Assembly: GCA_051660685.1 (NCBI GenBank)
Contig: JBOFQB010000085.1
Span: 24,250 to 88,249, forward strand
Direction: 5' to 3'
DNA from: JAVBSX01 sp051660685
Lineage (GTDB): Bacteria; Planctomycetota; Planctomycetia; Pirellulales; Thermoguttaceae
DNA length: 64,000 nucleotides
Positions 16,602 through 26,414 of the stretch are shown piece after piece; positions within the stretch are counted from its first letter, which is position 1, and every line of letters starts with the position of its first letter. A program made the translations under genes and the position numbers. Under the pieces are notes generated by a model. It was not told the DNA's origin, searched no databases, and saw only the letters and a program-made list of their open reading frames with translations.

Positions 16602-17606
16602 CTAACGTGTCACCCAATAAGGGGCATTACTCGGGGCGTTGTAGAATGTGAGCAATTCATCATCAAGCAAACCGAGGAACATTTGGAATCCGGCTGCTTC
16701 CTGAACAGTTAGTATTTCCTCACAACGACCAGAAACGACCTTGATTCCGCGTTGTTCAAGCACTTGATGTGCTTTTCGGAAGACGATAAACATTTCCATT
16801 AACGTTGTTGCACCTGAACCGTTCATAATGAGGACTGCTTTGTCCCCGTTTTTAGCACCAATTGCATCTGCTAGTTTGTTGACCATAACTTCAGCTGTTT
16901 CGTCTGCCGAACAAATAGATTGTGGTCCCGTTCCCCCCCCTTCTCCATGTTGTCCCATTCCAATTTCCATTTGATCGTCCGGCAACGTCGAAATATATTG
17001 ACCCGATTGAGGATGTGTTGCTGTTTTCATTGTGACCGCAAGAGTCGCCATTTTCTTGTTGAATCGTTCGGCAACGGCGATCACTTGGTCTAAGGACAAG
17101 CCGGATTCAGCAGCTGCTCCAGCGATTTTGACAAGGGGAATACAACCGCCCAAACCGCGACGATCTTCAATCGGGGCCCCAACACCAGGTGCAATGTCTT
17201 CATAAGTGAGAATCTTTTTGACGTTGATCCCTTCTTTAACGGCCATATCAAATGCTTTATTGCCGTTCATCACATCTCCTGCATGATTGAGGATGACGAG
17301 CAGGATTCCGGCGTGATCTTTGAACATTCGAAGAGCGTCAAGAATCTTCGGAGCACCTGGAGCAGCGAAAACATCACCGACGACAGAAGCATCGAACATA
17401 CCTTCTCCGACGTAACCGCTTAGAGCCGGTTCATGTCCCGCCCCGCCTAATGTGATGATTGCAACTTTGTCTTTTGATTTAGGTTGAGCGCGGACAACGA
17501 TCTTCTCGGAAACAAGTTTCACTTTGTCCGAATAAGCAAGAGCATAACCTTGCAACAGTTCAACCGTTAAATTGTTGGGATCATTGAGAAATTTTTTCAT
17601 TACCAT
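16602..17606 (-). CDS. dhaK: Dihydroxyacetone kinase subunit DhaK
   Basis: 334 aa, the usual length of a DhaK. GGAGHEPALSG (54-64) forms part of the dihydroxyacetone pocket, and His220 in GMGQHGEGG is the residue that binds the substrate covalently as a hemiaminal. AGDVMN (with Asp111) is the catalytic acid/base region. GGAG spaced 8 bp before ATG 17606 supports this start. In PTS-type systems DhaK works with DhaL (ADP carrier) and DhaM; in ATP-type enzymes the DhaL domain is fused. Neither arrangement is present, since no DhaL gene is adjacent. A DhaK-like protein of a sugar-catabolic operon is an alternative. Confidence 0.9.
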   Translation of the reverse strand: MVMKKFLNDPNNLTVELLQGYALAYSDKVKLVSEKIVVRAQPKSKDKVAIITLGGAGHEPALSGYVGEGMFDASVVGDVFAAPGAPKILDALRMFKDHAGILLVILNHAGDVMNGNKAFDMAVKEGINVKKILTYEDIAPGVGAPIEDRRGLGGCIPLVKIAGAAAESGLSLDQVIAVAERFNKKMATLAVTMKTATHPQSGQYISTLPDDQMEIGMGQHGEGGGTGPQSICSADETAEVMVNKLADAIGAKNGDKAVLIMNGSGATTLMEMFIVFRKAHQVLEQRGIKVVSGRCEEILTVQEAAGFQMFLGLLDDELLTFYNAPSNAPYWVTR

Positions 17607-17891
17607 TTGTGGAACTCCATGAAATGAGGTTATGTTGTTAAAAAGAGAGCTTGGTATCCTAACGCTTTTCGGGTGTATTTGAAAGAGACGGGAAAATTTT
17701 TTTTATTCGATTCCAAGAGAGGGCTTTTTAGAGGGGGTCTTTTTTTTTCGTTCCCTTTCTTTTCGGAAAAAAAACAATATAATTCAGGACAATTCGGGGT
17801 TCTCTGTCGTTCGTGCAAGGTGCGACGCAAAAACAGGGCAACGAGTTGGTGTTTACTGATCTTCCCCTATTTGTGTTTTCTACAAATTCCA

Positions 17892-18797
17892 ATGAGTGCA
17901 AGTTCACAAGGTCCGACGTTTGAGTCGCTGCAAAAAATTTTGACGATTGAGCAACTTCCGGCAATGCCGCATAGTGCATTGGTTATACTGAAATTGGACA
18001 GTGATCTCGCTAAAGTGGATATCAACGATCTTGTGCGGCCGATTGAGGCCGATCCGGGTCTGCTTGCTCAAGTGTTAAAATTTCTCAACTCGTCCTATTT
18101 TGGGTTTCAAAGTGCCATTTCCAATGTTCGACAGGGAATTGCTCTTGTTGGAATCCGAGTTGTGAAAAATTTTGTACTCTGGAAAGTCGTTTTTAATCTT
18201 ATTCCTAAAGGTAAGATCGGCGATTTCAATGTGACATTTCTTTGGCAGGATTCCTTTCGTCGGGCAATGTTTGCAAGATTTCTCCTTATGGAATTACGCA
18301 AGGGGGATCCCGAAATTGCATTCGCCGGTTCTCTTTTGCAGGATATGGCGATTCCTCTTTTGCTGAAGAAATGTGGGGACCCCTATGTTGCTTTGTTGGG
18401 GCAATTGGGGTCGGATGATTCGGTTCGTCTTTCAACCTTAGAACAGCAGAATTTTGGTTGGACACATGCGGATGCAGCCCGGGTGATTGGTAAAAACTGG
18501 AAATTGCCCGACCAATTGAGCGGTTTGTTAGGGAATCATCTTCACGTTGAAGAATGTTTGTCTCGACAACCTGATAATTGGGAGCAACTTGCCGTTTCGC
18601 TTTCTGCATTACTTCCTTCTGTTGTCAAGGAAACTTGGACGGAACGGGAAATGTTCGAGCAGTATTACTCAATGATAACGAGTTCAAAACCGGCTCCCCT
18701 TGAACACTATTTCAGTAAAGTGGACAAAGAATTCGATCAATACGCAACGATCATTCAGGTAACACGCCCAAAAAAGCAACTTATGGAGTATTTGTAA
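17892..18797 (+). CDS. HDOD domain protein
   Basis: 301 aa from ATG 17892 (MSASSQGPTFESLQ). A longer frame from 17673 contains a Phe/Lys low-complexity leader and is rejected. Residues about 18-215 form an HDOD domain: LPAMPHSALVILKL, then LVRPIEADPGLLAQVLKFLNSSYFG and GIALVGIRVVKNFVL. HDOD proteins are non-catalytic relatives of HD phosphohydrolases found in signalling. No receiver or GGDEF domain is attached. asnS starts 7 bp after its stop, which suggests a shared transcript, though a functional link is not evident. Confidence 0.88.
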   Translation: MSASSQGPTFESLQKILTIEQLPAMPHSALVILKLDSDLAKVDINDLVRPIEADPGLLAQVLKFLNSSYFGFQSAISNVRQGIALVGIRVVKNFVLWKVVFNLIPKGKIGDFNVTFLWQDSFRRAMFARFLLMELRKGDPEIAFAGSLLQDMAIPLLLKKCGDPYVALLGQLGSDDSVRLSTLEQQNFGWTHADAARVIGKNWKLPDQLSGLLGNHLHVEECLSRQPDNWEQLAVSLSALLPSVVKETWTEREMFEQYYSMITSSKPAPLEHYFSKVDKEFDQYATIIQVTRPKKQLMEYL

Positions 18798-18803
18798 GAC
18801 ATC

Positions 18804-20198
18804 ATGGAAATTCTGACGGTATTACAGGCCCGGAAAGAGGGCAATGTTGGTAAAATAGTGAAAGTGCGGGGTTGGGTTCGGACACGTCGAGATTCCAAAG
18901 CAGGTTTCAGCTTCATCGAGCTGAATGACGGGTCCTGTTTCGGCAATTTGCAGGTTCTTGCGCCCAACTCCCTTGCCAATTATGAGGAGACGGTTCGGTC
19001 GCTTTCATCCGGTTGTTCAGTTGAAATAACGGGATTGGTCAAACAATCACCCGGGGAAGGACAGACGACGGAAGTTGAAGCGCAGGAAGTGGTTTTATTG
19101 GGGTCGGCAGATGTCGAGACGTATCCTCTTCAGAAGAAACGACATTCGTTTGAGTTTTTGCGAACGATTGCTCATTTGCGGGGACGGACGAACACGTTTG
19201 GAGCGGTTGCCCGGGTTCGGAACCAGATTTGTTTTTCAATACATCAGTTTTTTCAGGAAGAGGGGTTTTACTACTTTCATGCTCCAATCATAACGGCAAG
19301 TGATTGTGAGGGGGCGGGGGAGATGTTTAGGGTTAGTACCCTTGATCTTGCAAATCTTCCTCGAGCAGAAAACGGTAAAATTGATTCGTCGCAGGATTTT
19401 TTTGGGCGACCGTCGTTTTTGACAGTAAGTGGACAACTTGAAGCCGAGACGTATGCTTGCGCTCTTGGAAAGGTTTATACCTTTGGTCCAACATTTCGGG
19501 CGGAGAATTCCAACACGTCCCGACATTTGAGCGAATTTTGGATGGTCGAACCTGAAGTCGCGTTTTATGAGTTGACAGATGATATGGACCTTGCAGAACG
19601 GTTTCTCAAACGGATTTTTGGGGACATTCTGACGAAGTGTCCTGAAGACATGCAGTTTTTCAACAAGCAGATTGACACGTCGTTGATCGAGACGCTTGAA
19701 CATGTTGTTTCAAGTGATTTTGTGCGATTGACATATACAGAAGCGGTTGAAATTCTGGTCAAATCAGGTCAGAAATTTGAGTATCCTGTTCAATGGGGGA
19801 CGGACCTGCAAAGTGAGCATGAACGGTATTTGACGGAAATACACTTCAAACGCCCGGTTATTCTTTATGATTATCCGAAAGAAATCAAGGCGTTTTATAT
19901 GCGATTGAACGACGATGATAAAACAGTTCGGGGAATGGATGTTCTGGTCCCGAAAATCGGCGAAATCATCGGGGGAAGTGAACGAGAATCACGATTAGAT
20001 GTTCTCGAAATGCGGATGAAAGCGTCGGGACTGGACCCGGAGAATTATTGGTGGTATTCGGACCTGCGACGATATGGTTCGGTTCCTCACGCCGGATTCG
20101 GACTTGGTTTGGAACGAGCGGTCATGTATGGAACAGGTATGAGCAACATTCGGGACGTGATTCCGTTCCCGAGATTTCCGGGCAATTGTGATTTTTGA
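18804..20198 (+). CDS. asnS: Asparaginyl-tRNA synthetase
   Basis: 464 aa, normal length. An N-terminal OB-fold anticodon-binding domain (VRGWVRTRRDSKAGFSFIEL) is followed by the class II core. Motif 2 reads FGPTFRAENSNTSRHLSEFW and motif 3 GFGLGLERAVMYGTG. The Asn-type features are YYFHAPIITASDCEGAGEMF and the C-terminus IRDVIPFPRFPGNCDF. It charges tRNA-Asn in the cytoplasm. It is tightly placed between the HDOD gene and a 68-aa membrane protein. Confidence 0.97.
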   Translation: MEILTVLQARKEGNVGKIVKVRGWVRTRRDSKAGFSFIELNDGSCFGNLQVLAPNSLANYEETVRSLSSGCSVEITGLVKQSPGEGQTTEVEAQEVVLLGSADVETYPLQKKRHSFEFLRTIAHLRGRTNTFGAVARVRNQICFSIHQFFQEEGFYYFHAPIITASDCEGAGEMFRVSTLDLANLPRAENGKIDSSQDFFGRPSFLTVSGQLEAETYACALGKVYTFGPTFRAENSNTSRHLSEFWMVEPEVAFYELTDDMDLAERFLKRIFGDILTKCPEDMQFFNKQIDTSLIETLEHVVSSDFVRLTYTEAVEILVKSGQKFEYPVQWGTDLQSEHERYLTEIHFKRPVILYDYPKEIKAFYMRLNDDDKTVRGMDVLVPKIGEIIGGSERESRLDVLEMRMKASGLDPENYWWYSDLRRYGSVPHAGFGLGLERAVMYGTGMSNIRDVIPFPRFPGNCDF

Positions 20199-20206
20199 AA
20201 GAGATT

Positions 20207-20413
20207 ATGCTGCGTCATGTTGTGTTCGCTCTCAGTCTGTTTCTGCTCCTGATTGGCGGTCAGCTTTTTTTCGTTGAAAGTGCGACCATTTATTATTATG
20301 ATTTGCAAGGAAAGAAGCAGACGTATTCTTTTCAGGTTGAGAAGTTTCTTCCCTACAGTTTTCTTTCGGTTGGGGCCGTTTTGTTTTGTCTGGGTTTTCG
20401 TGTGAAAATGTGA
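20207..20413 (+). CDS. Small two-helix membrane protein
   Basis: 68 aa from ATG 20207, preceded by AAAGAG. Two hydrophobic helices (about 4-23 and 47-63) flank a short polar segment with TIYYYDLQGKKQTYSF. It starts 8 bp after the asnS stop on the same strand. No family is recognised; its position behind asnS is the only clue. Confidence 0.6.
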   Translation: MLRHVVFALSLFLLLIGGQLFFVESATIYYYDLQGKKQTYSFQVEKFLPYSFLSVGAVLFCLGFRVKM

Positions 20414-20452
20414 AAAGGCAGGATTTAGCGGAACATTTCCGATTGTTGAGAA

Positions 20453-21400
20453 TTATTCGGGATGTAGCAGTTCGGCAAACCGTTTAATGAGCAGAATAAA
20501 GCGAGGACCGGGGATATAGGTGTAATCGTCGGAAATGACATGAACCCTGTTGTTGCGGACTGCATTGACGCCGTTTCCGAGTTGGTTCCAGTCCTTGCGG
20601 TTTTGTTCGTCAATCGCCGATTGCGTTTCACCTGCTTCTTCGCCTGTTATTCTTGAACCAATGTCAATAATGACGTCGGGATTCATACGAAGAATTTCTT
20701 CAGGGGTGATTGTTGGAAAAGGGATTGGGGCGGAACCGGCGACGTTGGTCCCCCCCGCCAGTTCGATTGCTTTTGCAAAGAAGGGGTTATTTCCTGCGAC
20801 CATAATGGAGAGAAGTTGTCCGGCGTTTTTTTCACGACCGAGGACGATCAGGACGCGGGTTGGTTGTTTGTCGGCTGTTTTTGTTTGAATGTTGGACAAA
20901 TCCTGAACAATTTGGTTGTGCAGGAGTTGCGCCCGGAGTTGCGTTTCCCCGCCAAAACGATTTCCAACCGTTAGAAAAGACTCCAGAATACCGTCAATGG
21001 ACTTGTGATTAACGGTCAGGACCTCAATTCCAAAATGTCGGAGTTGATTGCAGGAATCGGTGTTTTCTTCAAGTTCTAGGACCAGATCGGGATTGAGTCG
21101 GAGAATTGCTTCATCATCCCGATCAAGCAGCCCGCCAACTTTGGGACGATTTCGGGCTTCTTTAGGGAAGAGGCAGAAACGTGAGGTGCCGATTACGCGA
21201 TCTCCCAGATCGAGCGAGAAAAGCAGTTCGGTACAACTTGGGGTCGTTGAGACGATTCGTTGAGGTTGTTGATTATTTTGGGTTGAGCCGGGTAAAACTG
21301 CTGAAACATTGGGTGAGGGACCACAACCGATCAGTCCGGGAAGAAACGTACACAATAGGACGAAACGGGAAAATACTGAGGAGCGGACGAAGTTGGACAA
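20453..21400 (-). CDS. ABC transporter substrate-binding lipoprotein (BtuF/TroA-like)
   Basis: 315 aa from TTG 21400; no ATG is available in frame upstream. The signal peptide ends in LPGLIGC, a lipobox. RIVSTTPSCTELLFSLDLGDRVIG, DDEAILRLNPDLVLELEE and ILRMNPDVIIDIG are the two-lobe signatures of helical-backbone binding proteins for cobalamin or ferric chelates (BtuF/FepB group). No permease (BtuC) or ATPase (BtuD) gene is adjacent, so the ligand cannot be inferred from context. Cobalamin would suit the corrinoid-type methyltransferase fold at the window start, but the two are 20 kb apart. Confidence 0.82.
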   Translation of the reverse strand: MSNFVRSSVFSRFVLLCTFLPGLIGCGPSPNVSAVLPGSTQNNQQPQRIVSTTPSCTELLFSLDLGDRVIGTSRFCLFPKEARNRPKVGGLLDRDDEAILRLNPDLVLELEENTDSCNQLRHFGIEVLTVNHKSIDGILESFLTVGNRFGGETQLRAQLLHNQIVQDLSNIQTKTADKQPTRVLIVLGREKNAGQLLSIMVAGNNPFFAKAIELAGGTNVAGSAPIPFPTITPEEILRMNPDVIIDIGSRITGEEAGETQSAIDEQNRKDWNQLGNGVNAVRNNRVHVISDDYTYIPGPRFILLIKRFAELLHPE

Positions 21401-21535
21401 TGTTTGGAAAACAGTCGGGTTGAAAAGAGTGTAGGATTGCCCTAGAATATAGGGTCGGTTCGGAAAAAAGAGGAGTGTTGGATTGAAACTTGGGAGTGAA
21501 GACCACTTTTTGCATTATTATCTGTAAAATAGAAT

Positions 21536-22969
21536 ATGTCAACAGGAAACAAACCGGGAGTTGGGAAGGAAACGGCGTTTTCCCCTGAGAAGCAAGCGAG
21601 GTTGCAGAAACTGTTTGAGAATGGAAACAAGCAGATGAGTTTGGGTCAACATGATTACGCTTGTGATATGTTTGTCGAGTGTGTTAAGGGGGACCCGGGG
21701 AATATCATTTATTTGCAGTCGTTTCTTGCCAATTTACGCCGGAAGTATGGAGAGAAGAAACGGAAGAGTTTTTTTTCCATGTTTTCGTCCGGGGGGAGCA
21801 AAACGGCCCTGAAAACGGCGGAGTTGTCTAAAAACTGGGAAAGTGCGTTCAAAAGTTCTCTGGAATTGCTTAAAGCGAATCCTTGGAATTCAGCCGCATT
21901 TTTTTCGGCGGGGCGAGCTTGTCTTGAACTGGGATACAAAGAGTCAGGTTTAGCCTACTTGAAACATTCGATAGAAGCGAGTCCTAATGATTTGGAGACA
22001 AATCGGGTTGCAGCGCGGGTTTTGGCGGATTTGAAGAAGTTTGACGACGCAATCGTCTGTTGGTCGCGCATTTTGAAGTTGAAGCCGAATGATACAGAAG
22101 CGGAGAAAGCGATTGGGGATTTGACGATTGAGAAGACGATACATCGAGGGGGTTATGAAGGAGCGGAATCGTCGCGGGAAGTAAAAAAAGGGGGGACCGG
22201 AGTTTTTTCAGGAAAAGCGGGGGATTCAGAGACAGAAGATGTGTTGGGGCGACAATTGACGTTTGAAGAGCAGATGGAACGTCGATTGAAAAAGAATCCC
22301 CAAGATGTTGGGGCGTATGTTGAGTTGGGGGAATACCATTTTCAGGCGGAACATTTTGCCAAATCGGTTGCCGCTTATCAAAAAGCATTGGAACTTGACC
22401 CGGATAATCAGGGGACTCAAGAGCTTTTGTTGGAATCAGAACGTCGTCAATTGTTGACGGAATTGACCCAACTCAAAGCAGAGTTTGAAAAGAAAAAGAC
22501 GGTTGAATTAAAACAGGCCTTTTATGCCAAGAAGGAGCTGTATGATCGAAAAAATCTTGAAGTTGCCCAGTTTCGGACGGTTTTGGAACCAGGTAATACG
22601 TCGCATCATTTTGAATTGGGGACGATCTATTATAAGCAAGGGGCGTATAAAGACGCAATTGGAGAGTATCAACTTGCGAAAATGGACAAAATTAAACGGG
22701 GAGAAGCCCTGCTCGCTCTTGGTCAGTGTTTTCAGCAGATCAAACAGTACAAATTGGCGTTGACCCATTTTCAACAGGCGGTTCTTGAAATTTCCGAACA
22801 AGGAGAAAGTCGAAAAAAATCGCTGTATCTCGCCGCAAAATTGGCTCTTGGTCTGAAAGAATTTGAAAAAGCGGAAGAATATGCGAACCAATTGGCTGCA
22901 CTCGATTTTTCTTATAAAGATGTAGGGGAGCTCCTAGACAAGATTGCAAAAAGTCGTAATAATACCTGA
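21536..22969 (+). CDS. TPR-repeat protein
   Basis: 477 aa, no signal peptide. Several TPR units are readable: residues about 20-55, 100-170 (AFFSAGRACLELGYKESGLAYLKHSIEASP), 265-300 (AYVELGEYHFQAEHFAKSVAAYQKALELDP) and 350-460. A coiled-coil-like stretch lies at about 300-345. A Gly/Ser/Lys linker splits the N-terminal and central units. Likely a cytoplasmic scaffold for protein contacts; the partner is unknown. Confidence 0.8.
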   Translation: MSTGNKPGVGKETAFSPEKQARLQKLFENGNKQMSLGQHDYACDMFVECVKGDPGNIIYLQSFLANLRRKYGEKKRKSFFSMFSSGGSKTALKTAELSKNWESAFKSSLELLKANPWNSAAFFSAGRACLELGYKESGLAYLKHSIEASPNDLETNRVAARVLADLKKFDDAIVCWSRILKLKPNDTEAEKAIGDLTIEKTIHRGGYEGAESSREVKKGGTGVFSGKAGDSETEDVLGRQLTFEEQMERRLKKNPQDVGAYVELGEYHFQAEHFAKSVAAYQKALELDPDNQGTQELLLESERRQLLTELTQLKAEFEKKKTVELKQAFYAKKELYDRKNLEVAQFRTVLEPGNTSHHFELGTIYYKQGAYKDAIGEYQLAKMDKIKRGEALLALGQCFQQIKQYKLALTHFQQAVLEISEQGESRKKSLYLAAKLALGLKEFEKAEEYANQLAALDFSYKDVGELLDKIAKSRNNT

Positions 22970-22994
22970 CCTCTACGGATTGGTTTTTTGTTCT

Positions 22995-23034
22995 GGGGAG
23001 ATGATGTCCCCTCAGTCGATGAATTGATTTCATC
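22995..23034 (+). promoter_or_regulatory. Tandem hairpins in the rpsT leader
   Basis: Two small stems, GGGGA / TCCCC and GATGAA / TTCATC, lie back to back 45-80 bp upstream of the S20 start. They may be a leader structure for autoregulation or a weak terminator for the TPR gene. There is no T-run. Confidence 0.35.
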
Positions 23035-23076
23035 CCTTATTGTCTATTATCAGATTTTAACCTGTTTTGTAAAAGA

Positions 23077-23358
23077 ATGCCGAATACCACAAGCGCAAAA
23101 AAGAGACTCCGACAGAATAAAGTTCGTCGAGACCGTAATCGGGCTCTCCGAACGACCGTTCGCAATCGTTGTAAGAAGTTGGTCAAATCCGTTGGAACCG
23201 GAAATGTTCAGGAATCCGAAGTCTTGTTCGTCGACGCTGTACAAGTTCTGGATAAAATGGGCGCAAAAGGGATCATTCACAAAAATGCGGCGTCGCGGAA
23301 AAAATCCCGACTCGCAGCCTTGTTGAAAAAGCTCAAAGTCCAAAACGCGGCTTCTTGA
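23077..23358 (+). CDS. rpsT: 30S ribosomal protein S20
   Basis: 93 aa. The start MPNTTSAKKRLRQNKVRRDRNRALRT and the KNAASRKKSRLAALLKK ending are the S20 signature, in a highly basic three-helix protein. It binds 16S rRNA in early 30S assembly. It is a single gene, as in most bacteria, and the longer overlapping frames around it are shadows. Confidence 0.96.
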   Translation: MPNTTSAKKRLRQNKVRRDRNRALRTTVRNRCKKLVKSVGTGNVQESEVLFVDAVQVLDKMGAKGIIHKNAASRKKSRLAALLKKLKVQNAAS

Positions 23359-23468
23359 CCTTTTTTACGGTTTTTTCCGTTCATCATTAACGGTTTGGGA
23401 TGTTTCAGTTCCAGACCGTTTGTGTCTGTTTCTTGACATTCCTCGTCTTTCATTCAGGAGGTCCGCTC

Positions 23469-25133
23469 ATGTCCTTATTTCGTTGTGTCTTCTCCAGTCT
23501 TTTACTCGCTTTGCTTATGTTCTCGTTTGAAACGGCTTTTTCAGCGCAGTCTGAACAGAAAGATGAGATTCACCAATTTATGGAAGAGTACCAAAAAGAG
23601 GTCTCTAAGTTAATCAAGGATGTGAATCTGGCGACTTGGGATGCTTATACAGAAGGAGGAGACCTCGCTTTTGTCAATGCAGCTGCAAAAATGCTGGAAT
23701 TGGCGAAGTATCATAGTAATGCTGCAAAGTATGAGACATTGAAAGAGTTGCGGAAAACGGGAAAAGACCTTGATCCGGTTTTTGCCCGCTCTGTTGACAA
23801 AGCGTTGCTCGCTTTTCAACAGTGTCAACTCCCGCATGATTTGCTTGAAAAAATCACCTCGCAATCGGCTGCACTTGAACAGACGTTTCAGACATTTCGG
23901 GGGATTCTGGACGGAAAAGAGTATTCCAACAACGAACTGTTGGAGATGCTCGAGAAGGAAATGGATTCAACGAAACGTCAAGCGATTTGGGAAGCGTTGA
24001 AACAGGTTGGCGAAAAGGTTGCTCCCCAGTTGATTGAATTGGCAAAGACCCGAAATGAAGCAGCACGATCACTCGGATTTAAGAATTTTTGGGAAATGAG
24101 CGTTCATTTTCAGGAATATACTCCTGAACGGTTGATGAAACTGTTTGCCGAAGTCGATGAAACGACCCGACCTTTGTTTTTGGAGATGAAGAAAGAAATG
24201 GACGCCGAATTGCGAGAAAAATTCAGCGTCGAAAAGGTAATGCCTTGGAATTATGACAATCCGTTTTTCCAACAAGCACCCCCGTCGAAAGAGGTCAATC
24301 CGAATGATTTTTACAAGGATCGGACGAAAGAAGACATTATTGCCTTTTCACGGAAGTATTTTGAGGACATTGGTTTGCCGGTTGAGCCGATTCTCAAACG
24401 GAGTGATCTGTTTGAGCGTGATAAAAAAAGTCAACATGCGTTTTGTTTTGACATCGACAATTCGGGGGATGTACGGATTTTGTGCAATATTAAGCCGACT
24501 GTAGAATGGATGGACACGCAGTTGCATGAGTTGGGACATGGAGTGTATTCGTTGAACAATGATATGAGTTTGCCTTATAATTTGCGAGATTCAGCTCATA
24601 TTTTCACGACCGAGGGGATTGCGATGTTTTTTGGGGCAAAAGCGAGGACACCGAAATGGATGATCGAATATGCGGGGGTTGAGCCGGAAAAAGCAAATGC
24701 GGTTGCAGATGCTTTGAAACGACAACGTCGCAAGGAACAGTTGATCTTTGCTCGTTGGACGCTTGTCATGCTGAACTTTGAAAAAGCGTTGTATGAGAAC
24801 CCGGACGCAGACCTGAATTCATTATGGTGGGAGACGGTTGAGAAGTATCAAGGAGTTCCGCGACCTGAAAACCGGAATAAGGCCGATTGGGCGTCGAAAC
24901 CCCATTTCGTTAGTGCTCCTGTTTATTACCACAATTATCAGTTGGGGGAGCTTTTTGCGGCCCAACTTCGGAATTCACTTGGGGTCCTTGCGAGCGAGAA
25001 CAGCCCGAAATTGGGCGAAGAGTTGAAAAAGAAGGTGTTTCATCCTTGTGCGTCACAACCCTGGGAAGAGTTTGTTGAAAAGGCAACCGGTTCCCCGCTC
25101 TCGGCCCGTTTCTTTGCCGAAGAGCTGAAATAG
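23469..25133 (+). CDS. Exported zinc metallopeptidase (M2/M3-like, HELGH)
   Basis: 554 aa from ATG 23469, which has a strong AGGAGG site 7 bp upstream. Residues 1-24 are a signal peptide ending near TAFS-A. The mostly helical body carries HELGH at 353-357 and a downstream glutamate in TTEGIAM (Glu382), 25 residues later, giving the gluzincin HExxH...E zinc site. The overall helical layout and the SAHIFTTEGIAMFFG segment resemble angiotensin-converting-type (M2) peptidyl dipeptidases and oligopeptidase M3 relatives. It should act in the periplasm on peptides. I cannot decide between M2 and M3. Confidence 0.85.
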   Translation: MSLFRCVFSSLLLALLMFSFETAFSAQSEQKDEIHQFMEEYQKEVSKLIKDVNLATWDAYTEGGDLAFVNAAAKMLELAKYHSNAAKYETLKELRKTGKDLDPVFARSVDKALLAFQQCQLPHDLLEKITSQSAALEQTFQTFRGILDGKEYSNNELLEMLEKEMDSTKRQAIWEALKQVGEKVAPQLIELAKTRNEAARSLGFKNFWEMSVHFQEYTPERLMKLFAEVDETTRPLFLEMKKEMDAELREKFSVEKVMPWNYDNPFFQQAPPSKEVNPNDFYKDRTKEDIIAFSRKYFEDIGLPVEPILKRSDLFERDKKSQHAFCFDIDNSGDVRILCNIKPTVEWMDTQLHELGHGVYSLNNDMSLPYNLRDSAHIFTTEGIAMFFGAKARTPKWMIEYAGVEPEKANAVADALKRQRRKEQLIFARWTLVMLNFEKALYENPDADLNSLWWETVEKYQGVPRPENRNKADWASKPHFVSAPVYYHNYQLGELFAAQLRNSLGVLASENSPKLGEELKKKVFHPCASQPWEEFVEKATGSPLSARFFAEELK

Positions 25134-25149
25134 CAGAAATCAACGGCGA

Positions 25150-25815
25150 TTAGTAAGATCGTCGGGTGTTGTGCCGGATTCGGCGAATCGTCCCAAGTAA
25201 GTGCGTTAGGTTGGGGTTAATTGATAGAGCCTGTTCAAAACTGACAATTGCGGCATCATATTCGTTGAGTTGTAAACGAGCATAACCCAAACCGATTGCA
25301 GCACCGAAATGGTAAGGGTTTAGCTCCAATGTTATCTCGGAGTCGGCAATTGATTCGTCAAACAGTTTGAGCGAGAAATAGGCGATTGCCCGTTGATTCC
25401 AGACTTCAGCAAAATCGGGCGATTGGGCAATCAGAATGTTTGCGCGACGAATCGCTTCATCCGATTCGTTTGCCGCAATCAGGCGGATGATGTCGCAAAG
25501 TTGTTGTTGATCCGATTCTTTTTCAGCCCGGGTCCAGATTCTTTTGATTCCCTTTTCTGCTAAAAGACGGACCGTTCGGTCAGGATCGTGTAAGGAACGC
25601 CCAAAGAGTTCGTTGACACAATAATCACCCAAAAAACCGAGTGCTAAAAGACTGGATCGTCTCGTCAAGACATTCTCGCGCTTTGCAAGATGAATCAGTG
25701 TCGATTGGGTGTATGTGCGTCGAACCTGCTCGATAAACCGAATCGTGTTCTGTGTTTCCAAATACTCCTCGTAAAACGCAATCAATTGCGGACTCTGTCG
25801 CGGAATCACTTCCAT
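25150..25815 (-). CDS. HEAT/TPR repeat protein
   Basis: 221 aa from ATG 25815 with GGGAG upstream. The N-terminal half (about 40-100) looks like HEAT-type helices (RRSSLLALGFLGDYCVNELFGRSLHDPDRTVR). The C-terminal half (about 110-215) holds two to three TPR units (AEVWNQRAIAYFSLKLFDESIADSEITLELNP, GLGYARLQLNEYDAAIVSFEQALSINP). Probably a cytoplasmic adaptor; function unknown. It converges on the peptidase gene with only 16 bp between stops. Confidence 0.78.
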   Translation of the reverse strand: MEVIPRQSPQLIAFYEEYLETQNTIRFIEQVRRTYTQSTLIHLAKRENVLTRRSSLLALGFLGDYCVNELFGRSLHDPDRTVRLLAEKGIKRIWTRAEKESDQQQLCDIIRLIAANESDEAIRRANILIAQSPDFAEVWNQRAIAYFSLKLFDESIADSEITLELNPYHFGAAIGLGYARLQLNEYDAAIVSFEQALSINPNLTHLLGTIRRIRHNTRRSY

Positions 25816-26009
25816 GATAATCTCCCATATCCTTTTGGACCAACTTCAACCTTTCTCAAAACATCCTGTTCTTCCCATTCTGCGTGTGTTCTCTGAATTA
25901 TAGCAGAAAACAGAGAAAAGAAAAATCGGAAATTCATCCAAAAAGCGGACAATTCCCTGTTTTTTTCTCAAAAAAACCGTATAATGTCAGTTGGTATTTC
26001 CGCGAGATG

Positions 26010-26036
26010 ACAAACTAGACAAACTAGACAAACTGG
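26010..26036. repeat. Short tandem repeat, 3 x 9 bp
   Basis: Three consecutive units ACAAACTAG (the last ends GG) lie 46 bp upstream of the Fe-S carrier gene. Possibly a slippage product in the promoter region. Confidence 0.8.
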
Positions 26037-26081
26037 ATAAAACGGTTGGAATAAAAATTTTACCCCCCTCCCCCCACATTC

Positions 26082-26414
26082 ATGTCCATTGAATTAACCC
26101 CCCTTGCTGTTGAAGAAGTCCAAAAGGTGTTGACCGCTCAAACCCTTTCTCCAGAGAATATGTTGCGAATCAGTATTCTAGGAGGAGGTTGTAGCGGTTT
26201 GCAATACTCGCTTGGTTTTGATTTACACTTTGATCCAAAAGTGGACACGAAATATGATTTTGGCGGAGTTTCGTTGATTACGGAAAAAAAGTTTGATCTG
26301 CATTTGGACGGAACCGTTGTTGATTTCGTTGACACGCCGATTTCCAAAGGGTTCTCGATTGAAAACCCGAATTATCCCCGCTCATTCGGTTGTGCCGGTT
26401 GTGGAGGTCAATAA
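26082..26414 (+). CDS. erpA: A-type iron-sulfur carrier (IscA/ErpA family)
   Basis: 110 aa. The three cluster-binding cysteines of the HesB/IscA/ErpA family are Cys37 (GGGCSG), Cys104 and Cys107 (FGCAGCGG). The family segment NPNYPRSFGCAGC is also present. A-type carriers receive Fe-S clusters and pass them to target proteins. The symbol is by closest type only, since no other isc or suf gene is near. The stop codon overlaps the start of the PfkB gene by one base, so translation is coupled. Confidence 0.88.
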   Translation: MSIELTPLAVEEVQKVLTAQTLSPENMLRISILGGGCSGLQYSLGFDLHFDPKVDTKYDFGGVSLITEKKFDLHLDGTVVDFVDTPISKGFSIENPNYPRSFGCAGCGGQ